Source of the DNA: Pedobacter steynii
Lineage (GTDB): Bacteria > Bacteroidota > Bacteroidia > Sphingobacteriales > Sphingobacteriaceae
DNA: 64,000 nt
Reading direction: 5' to 3'
Assembly: GCF_001721645.1 (NCBI RefSeq)
Contig: NZ_CP017141.1
Span: 5,766,001-5,830,000 of the forward strand
The position numbers and the translations under genes are program-made. The notes under the pieces were generated by a model. That model had not been told where the DNA came from and did no database searches. It saw only the letters and a list, made by a program, of their open reading frames with translations. Below are positions 26,107 through 35,200 of the stretch, in pieces; position 1 is the stretch's first letter, and every line of letters begins with the position of its first letter.

Positions 26107-27447
26107 TTAATCATTAAAATAAAACAGGGCTTTTTCCCAGGCATTCGTACCTATGCTAATCCCCAGTTTCTGTCCTTCTTCATTTCCCCGGGGGAAATGA
26201 ATTCCTCCATAAATGCGCGACAATCCTGCCTGTTCGGCAGCACTGGTAAATGTTGGCCAGTCTAAGCGGACTTCCGCACAGGGAACCTTGCCCGGCTCGC
26301 TAACAGAACTTCCTGTTTTCAATGTTGTACAACCTCCAAAATGATCACTTCCTGTAAACTGCCTCAATACTGTGGCCGCAGCCCTGCTAAAACTGCTATG
26401 CCCGGAAACATGTTCGGGAAAGGGAGGTGTTTCAATATAGGGGATCCATTGTTCCCCTTTGATCGTCTGAGTGCCCTTACCCGGACCGCCCCAGGCCTGT
26501 ACCTCCAATCCTTTGTAAATTGTTCTGATCGCTGTTATCGGACGAACGGAATTGTAATGGTATTTAGCTTCCCAACAGGCAATTGAAGCATCAAATAAAG
26601 CATTGCTCAGGGCAAAAAACAATTTGATACAAGCTGTATTCCGGTATTGTTCCCTTTCAGCGATAAATTGTGCGATCTCACACCAATGTCCCGGCGGAGT
26701 AAACGTTCCCGGGCCATCCGCCCAATACGAGGCAATTGCTTTCTGCTCCTCTGTCAATGCTGCGCTGATCTCCAATACCTCTTTCACCTGAGGCCTGAAA
26801 TCAAAGTCTTCCTTCCGGAACGGAGGAACAGGCCGGAATTGCCAGTTGAAATTTAAAGAGAACGATTTCAACAATCCCCAATGTGGGGTCAGGAATTGTT
26901 GTATAACACCCCCATCTTTTCTTAGCGGCTGCCAGTAACTCAGGTCGTTGACCTGATCCGGAGTATTGACCGGCCGATAACCGGTATAGTCAGACCAATG
27001 CGGCATATGTAATGTACCCTGCTGATTAGCCGCATCACCATGCCCTCTTTCTATCACCATGCGGCCAATCAGGTTACCCAGCCCCTGAGGCAGGGAGATG
27101 TCCAAAGACGTATCATCAGGATCATAATCACAACTGCACATCAAGTTGCGGAACAGGTCTTTTTTTTCTGAAGGAAGTACCAGCCAGAACAAGTCCATCA
27201 ACACCCGATAGGCAGCATAGCTGAATGCTTTTCTGGTGTACTCTTTTATACAGTCCTGATCTGCCATTTTAATGTATTTTGCCGTCGTAGTGCTGATGGC
27301 ACATTTATCAAAGACAGACCATGCATCATACATCGCAGTATGTGCCATCGCCAAAGCCCTGGCTGCCAGTGGCGGCGAAGTTTTAGTAAATTTAATGGCA
27401 TCGAGAATGAGCTGATTCCATTGAAGGGCGAGTGGTTTTTCTGACAT
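26107..27447 (-). CDS. Vanadium-dependent haloperoxidase family protein in the eCIS operon
   Basis: 446 aa. All vanadate-site residues of the family are in place with the right spacing: Lys295 and Arg302 (KYHYNSVR), the SGH triad at 348-350 within FPEHVSGHSSFSRA with His350 as the acid/base, Arg411 and the axial ligand His417 (RIYGGIHF). These enzymes oxidise halides with hydrogen peroxide, and the fold is shared with PAP2 acid phosphatases. Unlike most bacterial relatives it has no signal peptide, which suits a cytoplasmic protein loaded into, or acting with, the particle. It lies 11 bases from the metalloprotein and 17 bases from the DUF4157 gene. Role in the system is unknown. Confidence 0.85.
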   Translation of the reverse strand: MSEKPLALQWNQLILDAIKFTKTSPPLAARALAMAHTAMYDAWSVFDKCAISTTTAKYIKMADQDCIKEYTRKAFSYAAYRVLMDLFWLVLPSEKKDLFRNLMCSCDYDPDDTSLDISLPQGLGNLIGRMVIERGHGDAANQQGTLHMPHWSDYTGYRPVNTPDQVNDLSYWQPLRKDGGVIQQFLTPHWGLLKSFSLNFNWQFRPVPPFRKEDFDFRPQVKEVLEISAALTEEQKAIASYWADGPGTFTPPGHWCEIAQFIAEREQYRNTACIKLFFALSNALFDASIACWEAKYHYNSVRPITAIRTIYKGLEVQAWGGPGKGTQTIKGEQWIPYIETPPFPEHVSGHSSFSRAAATVLRQFTGSDHFGGCTTLKTGSSVSEPGKVPCAEVRLDWPTFTSAAEQAGLSRIYGGIHFPRGNEEGQKLGISIGTNAWEKALFYFND

Positions 27448-27464
27448 GGTTGTTTTTAATTTAG

Positions 27465-30400
27465 TTAGAACAAAACGCCGTTATTATAACTTCTCCTGAT
27501 GGAACTCCAGTTATAATCATTGTTAATAATACAATAGACCCTGCAATCCGGACTGAGCGGAACGGTCCTGAGCCAGCCGGAACATCTCGGACAAGGAACC
27601 CTTTCTGAGAAAATCGCTGCAAGTGTGAAATTACCAGCTCCAAATCGCCGGTTGGCTTCGATGAAGATCATATCTTCAGAATGGAGACCTCCTCCCGGTA
27701 TATTGGCAGCTGCTACATATTCGATGGTATTGTTAACCAAAAATTTTCCCACTGCAATATTAAATGCTCTAAAACTGCTGACCGTAGTCCCTGTAGCTGT
27801 TCTCAAAAGACAAGCAGCAATCCGAAGATCATCGGGAGTTGGCGTCATACTCATAAAAGGCATTGAGCCTCTGGTAAGGCCGAACATCAGGGATCTTTCG
27901 TAGCAAATGCCTTTCTTTTTCTCACATGCATCCGGATTGATCCGATCCTTTCTCGCAGTCTGCAGCATTCCGTTTGGAGATACCTCAACATTTGACAAGG
28001 CCTCATCTTCTACTAAATTTTCTGTAGCCGTTCCATCGCTTTCGCCATCTTTAAATTTAGCAGCAATTTGCCCCGGAGCTGAGGGAGCGACAGGTGCAGG
28101 TTGTGGCCGGGTGGGAAATGGAATTACCCTTCCTGGTCCGACAGGTGCAGCAGGTGCAGCCGGTTGGGGTTGGGGTTGTGGCCGCGGCGCCGGTACCGGT
28201 GTTGGTTGAGGCTGAGGTACCGGTGTGGGTTGTGGCGTTGGTTGCGGTTGAGGTGCCGGCTGAGGCTGTGGTTGGGGCTGAGGCCGTGGTTGCGGTACCG
28301 GAACACCTTGAGGAGCACCTCTCAGGAAATTAGCAATCAAGGTAACCAGCTCGGCCAAAAGTGCCATCAGCGCCTGTAGTACCAATGCCACCCCCATTGC
28401 GATAAAACTTGCCACTGAAGTTAAAATATCAATCTGGCGTTTTTCACAAAGCTGCCTTGCAGTATACAGACGTATCAGGCTGATGATAACGGTAGCGCTT
28501 TCCGCAGCAAGGAAAGAAGTCATCAGTAACTCTCCGAACGGTGCCATTGTGGCTACTCCTGCTACGAAACCGGCCACAATACCGGGAACGACGCCAACTT
28601 CTGCCGCAGCAATTCCGCCTAAGACCATTTCTACCAGGATCACTATAATGGCTACGTATCCAATTAAAAGCCCTACAACATAGTTCAGCCTCCTCCATAA
28701 AGCCAAAGGGAAATCCAGCAGAATTAAAAAGTTGGACCAGATATCATGAAGGCATCCAAGGGGATCATCGAAGAAATTCCTTGGCATGTAAAGGTTGTCA
28801 ACGGTGGTTGCCCAATCGTCGTACCAAAGTTGGCTAAATTGGTTGAAGATCGCCCTGATCGTAGCAGGTGGCCAAAACATATTGACCACAGTGGTCCACA
28901 GCAATTTCTTAAGGTCCAGTTCGGCCCAGGCCCTGGAGATGTAGTACACAATTCCGCTACCCACTTCATCCAGCGTTGCGGTGCGTCTCTCTTCGGCATC
29001 TATAGGTACTCTTTGAACGGTACCGCTATCCCCTTCCTGCGCAGCCCCACCGGGGTAGTGTTCCTTTGCAAGGTCATTTCCCAAAGTTTCTGCACGGCCA
29101 GGCGCTTCTGCGTCTAGTTTTGCAGCAATCTGGTCGAGAAATGGCTGGATGGTGGCCTGTGGATCTGCAAACAATTTAGTGAAGTAATCGTACACTTCTT
29201 TAAGGCTCCGCACCATGGAGATCACCCTATCGATCGCGAATCCAATTACATTATCGGCAAAGGACCGTACCGCAGCCAATATCTCCTGTATCAGACTGGT
29301 CAGGCGTTGCCAAAGGTCCGTCCAGAAAGAGGTAAACTGAGTCCATAAAGCCCGAAGGCCACTGAAGAGTGAGCGGGCCCGTTCTTGTATCCCTGCTGGC
29401 AACAGGTCAAATGCAACGTTGTCAAATAATCCTTCTATAGTCCCAAAAATGTTATCAATGAATCCCGAAACGGTATCCCAGACCCCTTGTCCGAATTGCA
29501 ATACCCCATTGATGACGGAATTAATTCCTGTCCAAAGCGCAGCTGCTCCCTCTTTTGCTGAATTCCAGACATTCCCCAGGAGATCGGCATTCATCATTGA
29601 CAATGCCGACATAAAGCTTGATAATGGCGTAGTAATGAAGTGGATCAAGTTTCCAAACCCGTTTTTAATGTCTTCAAAGCTGGTCCGCCCAAACTCCCTG
29701 ACACTTTCCCATTTTTCATTGAGCCAATTGATTCCTGAGCTAACCAGATCGCTTATTTGCTCAAAGACCCAATCTACGGCAGCGCTGGCCTGGTCGCCCA
29801 CCCATTCTGCACCATCAGCGATCTGTCCTCCTACCCATTCTGCGCCATCAACTACACCACCTGCGGCATCGGATGCGGTATCACTTACCCAATCTGCAGC
29901 ATCGCTCATCCAACCTGGTAATCGTTGAATTTTCCGCTGAGCAGGCTCAGATTCGCCATTTTGTTGCAGGGTATGTGTCAGCTCATGTGCTAACAAATGT
30001 TTCCCTGAGTCTGAATTGGTATCGTATTTTCCTGAGTTAAAATAAATATCATTGCCATGTGTGAATGCCTGAGCGTGCAAATCTTCGCTCATTTGCTGGG
30101 CATCACTACCGGTATGAATTCGCACATTAGAAAAATCAGCACCAAATGAAGATTCCATTTGTGAACGGGTGCTTTCCGGTAAAGCACTACCTGTTCCAGA
30201 TGACGCGTTCAAATTGCTTTCTACCGATGTCGGTGCTACCTGCGCAGCATGATCTTCTTCCTTTCTCTGCACTTTTTGTTCCTCTTCCTTTTCACAGCTG
30301 GCACATTTACGCTGAACCGAATGTTTATCTTCCGGAGGTTCTCCATTGCTTTCAAAAATAGGTTTGCGTCGCAATTCTAATGGTGATTCCTGAACTAAAT

Positions 30401-30767
30401 CTTCCTCTTCTTTCTTTTGTAGTTGCTCTTCGTGCTCACAGGCTGAACATTTTGTTTGTATCACCGGACTAATGGAACCTGCTATTGGTTTTGCCTGAAC
30501 GGACGATTCTTTTTTTGTCAGCACCTGAGGTGCCGCAAGCCGTTGTACCACCTGATCTGCCCGGGCATCAGCCTCCTGTTCATATTTATCGTTAGGCTGA
30601 CCTACAGTCAGCTTAGTTTGCACAAAAAAGGAATTGTTGCTCTGTTTAGGAAAAAAGGGTGTTTTCGCCGGGCTGTCACTGAGCATAGCCGTATCCGTCC
30701 CCTTATTAAAGAAAGGAGTATCGGATTTGGCAGGTGTTGCCACTGATTTAGCTTCAGCAGCTTTCAT
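27465..30767 (-). CDS. eCIS DUF4157 cargo protein with a C-terminal deaminase-like toxin domain
   Basis: 1100 aa. From the N-terminus: leader with repeated PFF motifs (18-20, 37-39) and FFVQTKL; two CxxC pairs (C107/C110, C155/C158) in Glu-rich segments; DUF4157 domain (about 196-272) with HELTH at 261-265; tandem DGAEWVG-type helical repeats (about 285-345); long helical region; hydrophobic segments (about 690-815) that could insert in membranes; a proline/glutamine linker (820-897); and a C-terminal domain with H1029-x-E1031 and P1058-C1059-x-x-C1062. The last two motifs are the zinc site of cytidine-deaminase-fold enzymes, as in DddA-like and other toxin deaminases. It lies directly after the tape measure gene. 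Predicted to be the payload; target (DNA, RNA or nucleotide) unknown. Confidence 0.85.
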   Translation of the reverse strand: MKAAEAKSVATPAKSDTPFFNKGTDTAMLSDSPAKTPFFPKQSNNSFFVQTKLTVGQPNDKYEQEADARADQVVQRLAAPQVLTKKESSVQAKPIAGSISPVIQTKCSACEHEEQLQKKEEEDLVQESPLELRRKPIFESNGEPPEDKHSVQRKCASCEKEEEQKVQRKEEDHAAQVAPTSVESNLNASSGTGSALPESTRSQMESSFGADFSNVRIHTGSDAQQMSEDLHAQAFTHGNDIYFNSGKYDTNSDSGKHLLAHELTHTLQQNGESEPAQRKIQRLPGWMSDAADWVSDTASDAAGGVVDGAEWVGGQIADGAEWVGDQASAAVDWVFEQISDLVSSGINWLNEKWESVREFGRTSFEDIKNGFGNLIHFITTPLSSFMSALSMMNADLLGNVWNSAKEGAAALWTGINSVINGVLQFGQGVWDTVSGFIDNIFGTIEGLFDNVAFDLLPAGIQERARSLFSGLRALWTQFTSFWTDLWQRLTSLIQEILAAVRSFADNVIGFAIDRVISMVRSLKEVYDYFTKLFADPQATIQPFLDQIAAKLDAEAPGRAETLGNDLAKEHYPGGAAQEGDSGTVQRVPIDAEERRTATLDEVGSGIVYYISRAWAELDLKKLLWTTVVNMFWPPATIRAIFNQFSQLWYDDWATTVDNLYMPRNFFDDPLGCLHDIWSNFLILLDFPLALWRRLNYVVGLLIGYVAIIVILVEMVLGGIAAAEVGVVPGIVAGFVAGVATMAPFGELLMTSFLAAESATVIISLIRLYTARQLCEKRQIDILTSVASFIAMGVALVLQALMALLAELVTLIANFLRGAPQGVPVPQPRPQPQPQPQPAPQPQPTPQPTPVPQPQPTPVPAPRPQPQPQPAAPAAPVGPGRVIPFPTRPQPAPVAPSAPGQIAAKFKDGESDGTATENLVEDEALSNVEVSPNGMLQTARKDRINPDACEKKKGICYERSLMFGLTRGSMPFMSMTPTPDDLRIAACLLRTATGTTVSSFRAFNIAVGKFLVNNTIEYVAAANIPGGGLHSEDMIFIEANRRFGAGNFTLAAIFSERVPCPRCSGWLRTVPLSPDCRVYCIINNDYNWSSIRRSYNNGVLF
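28076..28310 (-). repeat. Low-complexity proline/glutamine linker coding region
   Basis: About 78 codons of the DUF4157 protein made mostly of Pro-Gln, Pro-Thr and Pro-Ala pairs, coded by imperfect repeats of CAGCCTCAACC-like units. It separates the hydrophobic part from the deaminase-like domain and probably acts as an extended hinge. Such repeats are prone to length change. Confidence 0.8.
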
Positions 30768-30821
30768 AGTTTATCTTCTAATGGTACGTTAACTCTTCTT
30801 TTATCTCTACGCTATCTTTTT

Positions 30822-32225
30822 CTACCTCCACTCTACCTGAACGATTTCCCGAAGCCAGGGTAACTTGATCAGGCTCAGGTTCCATGGCAAATGATCAAGC
30901 AACACGTCAATTGCCGCTTTTTCTACCTGTAAACCGATTTTTCCGTCCCGGATCTGCAACTTTCCACTACGTTGTAAAAATCCTTCACGAAGTCCCGCCG
31001 GACTGGTATTCTTTAAAATGTCCCAGGAGGCGATGGCTGCTTTCAGCAAAGTATCCGCTTCTTCCATTTCCTCGTCAGAGAGTCTGATACGCCCCGGTAT
31101 CGGTTGATCAACCGGATAAGCGCAAAGGATTTTAGGTATGAGCAGCTCATACTCATCCGCTTGATTTTCACCTGTAGCAAGATAATGCAGTAAATAAATT
31201 GCCTTTTCCTGCGCTGCGACATGTAAAAATCGCTTCTCCTGAAGCAAACCAAGAAGCTGGAACAGAGAATTCAAAAACGGGTGAATGAGCACCAATCCGG
31301 CATGTATGGTAAAAACACCTTCATCATCAATCGCTTCTCTCAAAATCCCTTCTGACAGCGATTTATCCGGCTCCTTATAGAAGGCTTCCAGCAAACTCAT
31401 TCCTGAAAGCACATCCGTTTTGCCCAGTTCAGCCGCACTGATCAGGTCCTGAATCCGCTGCTCTAATACAGCAAATAAAGCTGTACCCTTTGTTTCCGTA
31501 GAAATCCTTAAAATTTCCATCCAGAGTTCTTCATAGCTCAGCTGGAACACCCGCATCAGTTCAGCCACCTTTTTTGAAGGTCCGGATTTTTTCCCCGGAA
31601 TTGACCAATCAGACAGACGGTCATGAAGCTGATGAACGGCGGTAAAAAGCTGAGTTTGCTTTTCAGCGGTGAGTATTTCCACCAGTTTAATCAGAAATGA
31701 CAGTGGGTGTTGCCGGATGATCCGCAGCAAAAATGCTTCATTTTCCCTGATCTCTCTTCTCAAGACAGCGGTACTGGTATAATCAGTAGCCAGTTCCTCC
31801 ATTACCTGATCGTACCATTGTGCATTGACCTGAGTCAGGTTCCATGGCAAATACCCTTTTTGCATATAGAAAACCCACTGCTGGTAAGTATGTCCGGAGA
31901 CCCTACGCTTAACCCCATGCCCACGCTCCCCAATCAACTCTCCTTCCTTAAAAATGGCCTTTTTGATTTTAGTTTTAAATAGCTCATAAAGATCAGGATG
32001 CCAAACCATCTGGCTGATTTGGGATTCAGCAATGACCCCCAGGTCAATTTCTACCAGATCCAGAGAAATGACTTCCTCTTCGGTCGCCATTTTATCAAAT
32101 TCATGCTCAAACAATGGGATCAGGTACTTCCAGAACTGATCGCTGAATTGCTGTTGTATCCGAAAGTTATCCAGCTGCTTAGCTAACTGGAGGTCAATCC
32201 GTTGTTTTCTGATCACATGCCGCAT
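30822..32225 (-). CDS. Contractile injection system tape measure protein
   Basis: 467 aa. The family signatures are clear: an N-terminal basic region with IRKQRIDLQLAKQLDNFRIQQ, ISLDLVEIDLG near residue 55, and a C-terminal domain starting HAGLVLIHPFLNSLFQLLG followed by AIYLLHYLATGE. In Afp/PVC particles the Afp14-like protein sets tube length. At 467 aa it is short for an Afp14 homologue, which would fit a short particle. It is separated by one base from the giant baseplate gene and by 54 bases from the cargo gene. Confidence 0.85.
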   Translation of the reverse strand: MRHVIRKQRIDLQLAKQLDNFRIQQQFSDQFWKYLIPLFEHEFDKMATEEEVISLDLVEIDLGVIAESQISQMVWHPDLYELFKTKIKKAIFKEGELIGERGHGVKRRVSGHTYQQWVFYMQKGYLPWNLTQVNAQWYDQVMEELATDYTSTAVLRREIRENEAFLLRIIRQHPLSFLIKLVEILTAEKQTQLFTAVHQLHDRLSDWSIPGKKSGPSKKVAELMRVFQLSYEELWMEILRISTETKGTALFAVLEQRIQDLISAAELGKTDVLSGMSLLEAFYKEPDKSLSEGILREAIDDEGVFTIHAGLVLIHPFLNSLFQLLGLLQEKRFLHVAAQEKAIYLLHYLATGENQADEYELLIPKILCAYPVDQPIPGRIRLSDEEMEEADTLLKAAIASWDILKNTSPAGLREGFLQRSGKLQIRDGKIGLQVEKAAIDVLLDHLPWNLSLIKLPWLREIVQVEWR

Positions 32226-32226
32226 C

Positions 32227-35200
32227 TCATTTCCTGTTAGTACCTGTGAATACTGTTTTTATTTCCTCTATATGCAGATTGGGCAGGTATTTTTTCAGCT
32301 CCAGTCCATCCCAATGGTTAAAAATTGCAGCGACATCTATTTTTGCCTTCCTCATTTTTTCAAAAGCCGGGTTCAGTAGTTCCAGTCCTGCCGCTTTTCC
32401 CTTTTTGAAAAACAAATGATCCAGTGCGTAACCGGTCACATTTTCCAGTAAATGGAGTACCTGATGCCTGTTGAGCGCAGCCACCTCCTTTCCAGACGAT
32501 TTTTTATTCTGAATAATGGCCGTTACTATGGCTTCAAACTGAGGAATTGTTGGTATTTTCTCCTGAAGGAAGGCCTGAACATCGGTTACGAGTTTATTTT
32601 TTTTAAGTTTTTCGGCAATATGATCAGTGCTCGTCCGGTATGCTTCGACCCTTTTAGCCCGGAAAACATTCCTGTCTGCAACAGTGATCACTGGTTGAGG
32701 GATGTTTTCTACGATTTGTTTTCTATCTGTCTCACAAGGGATAAACTCATATTCTTCACATTGTAATGTACGCCAGCAAAAAGTCCTGTTAACTTGGTTC
32801 AGGAAGGCATTCGGATCTTTTTCGACCTTCGTCTCTTTAAAACAAGGGGTCTGTTCTGGACGATCACTTCCGCAAGGCATACAAGTATCACAATCCTTCA
32901 GGCATTCATAATTTCTTCTGAACAGCAAGTCCAGAAAATCACAAACTGAAAAATCCATTTTGCAGCCTTGCTTTCCGGCCAGCCAAAGGTGCCAGTTTTT
33001 ATATTTACTTTCAAAACAACAGAAATCATGCGGTGCGAGCCAAAGGATACGGAGCATCACATGAGCAGGTGCAAGCCGGTAAAGCAGGTCTTCCATCAAC
33101 ATGCGCCCCGAGGCGGTCCGGAACCGTTCCGGCCATGCAGGTAAGACTACAGTCGCAATAAAGGAATAAGGATCACTACCGGGAATGAAACAAACGTCTT
33201 TTTCCTCACTGCAGGGATCTTCATCATCAGCCAGCCATTTATAGCCACAATGACGTTTCTCTTCTCCGCACCAGTAATTCTCTCTGCATTCGCAATCTCC
33301 CGGACAACGGGGCCTGAGCAGAATATGCTCCGCCACATGTAATCCCTCTGCATTACTGAGTTTTTTTGTACGGGCAACAGCACTGCAAGCCATCTGTGCA
33401 GATTCATAACACTGCGGGTTGAATGCGATGCGACTGCCAGTGATCCTATTCAGGCCCTTCAGCTCATGTGTATGTGTTCCCGGCCTGGTTTCCTGAAGAT
33501 TGAAATGAAGCGCAATGCCAAAAGAATTACACTCACAATCAAATACCCCCTGATAGTTTTCAAAAATCCCCAACAGACGGCGGACTTCTGCCAATACCCG
33601 AAGCGCCTCTTCGCAGGAAGCATAAGTACATGGAGATCGCCATGCCGTATAAGACCGGGGCTCCTCTAACTGCCTCTGTTCCTCACAACTACAAGGGTCT
33701 TTGCCTTTTTCTTCCTCTTCGCAGCTACTGAAGCCTGGAAATCTCAATTCTATTCCAAAACGGTTTCGCCCCGTCTTTTCATCTTTGCTTTTTACCAGTG
33801 GGAAAAAGTAAACAAAGGCAGTTAAGGTAGCTTTCCATCGGGCTAAACCGTAGTCTTTTGTGTAAGACTGAAGAATGACCTTACCCGAACTGTCTTTCAG
33901 AAACAAAAGACCGCTCTCTTCAGTGTATATACTGTCGGCAGCCCCAATGCGGTCCAGGACTTCCATCAGAGCGTCACAGGAGGCATCCTCATTATCCAGT
34001 CTTTGGAGAGCAAAAGGCTGACCACCTTCGTCTAACCACAACAAGGTTTGTCCTTCCGCCTTCAATCCATAGGATTGTTTTTCCAATATTGCGTTAAATT
34101 GCCTGTAAATCTCATTCAGTACTTCATTTCTTTTTTTAGCGGTATCGTAAACACAAGGATGGACTACAAGGTCTTCCCCGCAGTTCAGGTAAAAGGTATA
34201 ACAGCAGTCTTCTCTTCTCTGGTAGTTGTGAAAGCCTCTGCCCGACTGTACCGCACAGATAAATTTCTCGACTCCCTCTTTACCCCAGGCCGTAGCTTCA
34301 TCAATAAACCTTATACTACTTTCTGCCAGCACCTCACGCAGGTATATCCGGTAAAAAGGTCCCTTCTGCTGATCACATAAATCACAGTCTACGTAAAGGT
34401 TTCCGGAAAAGCGAAGCAGGGAAATGAAGAAGATAAAATCTTTCATCGTTGCTTCCGGCGAGTCATAATACTTCATACTTTGCCATTCTCCCGGATCTTT
34501 AGGATTGCTATAGGTACTGAAATAATAAACCTGTTTGCGCGGTTTTCCGGTTTTACAAGGGTCGTTTTTTGTGGAATCGACTACTTCACAAAACAATTGG
34601 CCAAAGGCTTCAGAACCATATTCCACCCGCTTGATGGGATAAGTTTTGATCAGGTTGATCATTACCTCTCTCAATGATGCTCCTCCCGCCTGACTTTCAA
34701 TTTCCTTTTGAGTAGCGATGGGTATAAAGACAATTGCCGTCTGGTTTGCCGGAAGCTGACTTATGGTGGCAGGAGGTTCTTCCAGACTGATCTGATTGGC
34801 ATAGCTGTTCTGATCAGTTGCCAGTTCCAAAATAGAAAAGTAATTTTCTTCAAAAGCCTGAATGGCAAGTTCCTTAGAGGCATAGGCCCTCCAACTCTCA
34901 AACAAGACCATTTCCTGGCCGTTCAATTCAGTGGAAGTGTACCAGTAATTGTGCGCTTTTAGCTGATACCTGTATAGTGGCGCTTTAGAACTACCCACTG
35001 ATATTTCATGAACAATATCTCCTCCCAGGCAAAGCTGCAGGTATTTTAGATTCCGCCGGAGTGTTCTGGCCAGTTTCCTTCTGCCCAGGCCAGCCTGTTC
35101 CTTATCAGCGTAGCGGTCAAGGTAAAAAGCCAGGACATTGTCTTTGTCTACTAACCGATAGACATATCTGCCTTCGCCATTAGACTCATCTACTTCTACC

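Noticed and set aside
26107..27447. Calling this protein a plain PAP2 phosphatase
   Set aside because: The K-x6-R and R-x5-H spacing and length match the vanadium-haloperoxidase family, though phosphatase activity cannot be ruled out.
28094..28379. Plus-strand repetitive frames opposite the Pro/Gln linker
   Set aside because: They are the complement of the repetitive linker code; simple valine/alanine or arginine/leucine repeats with no gene context.
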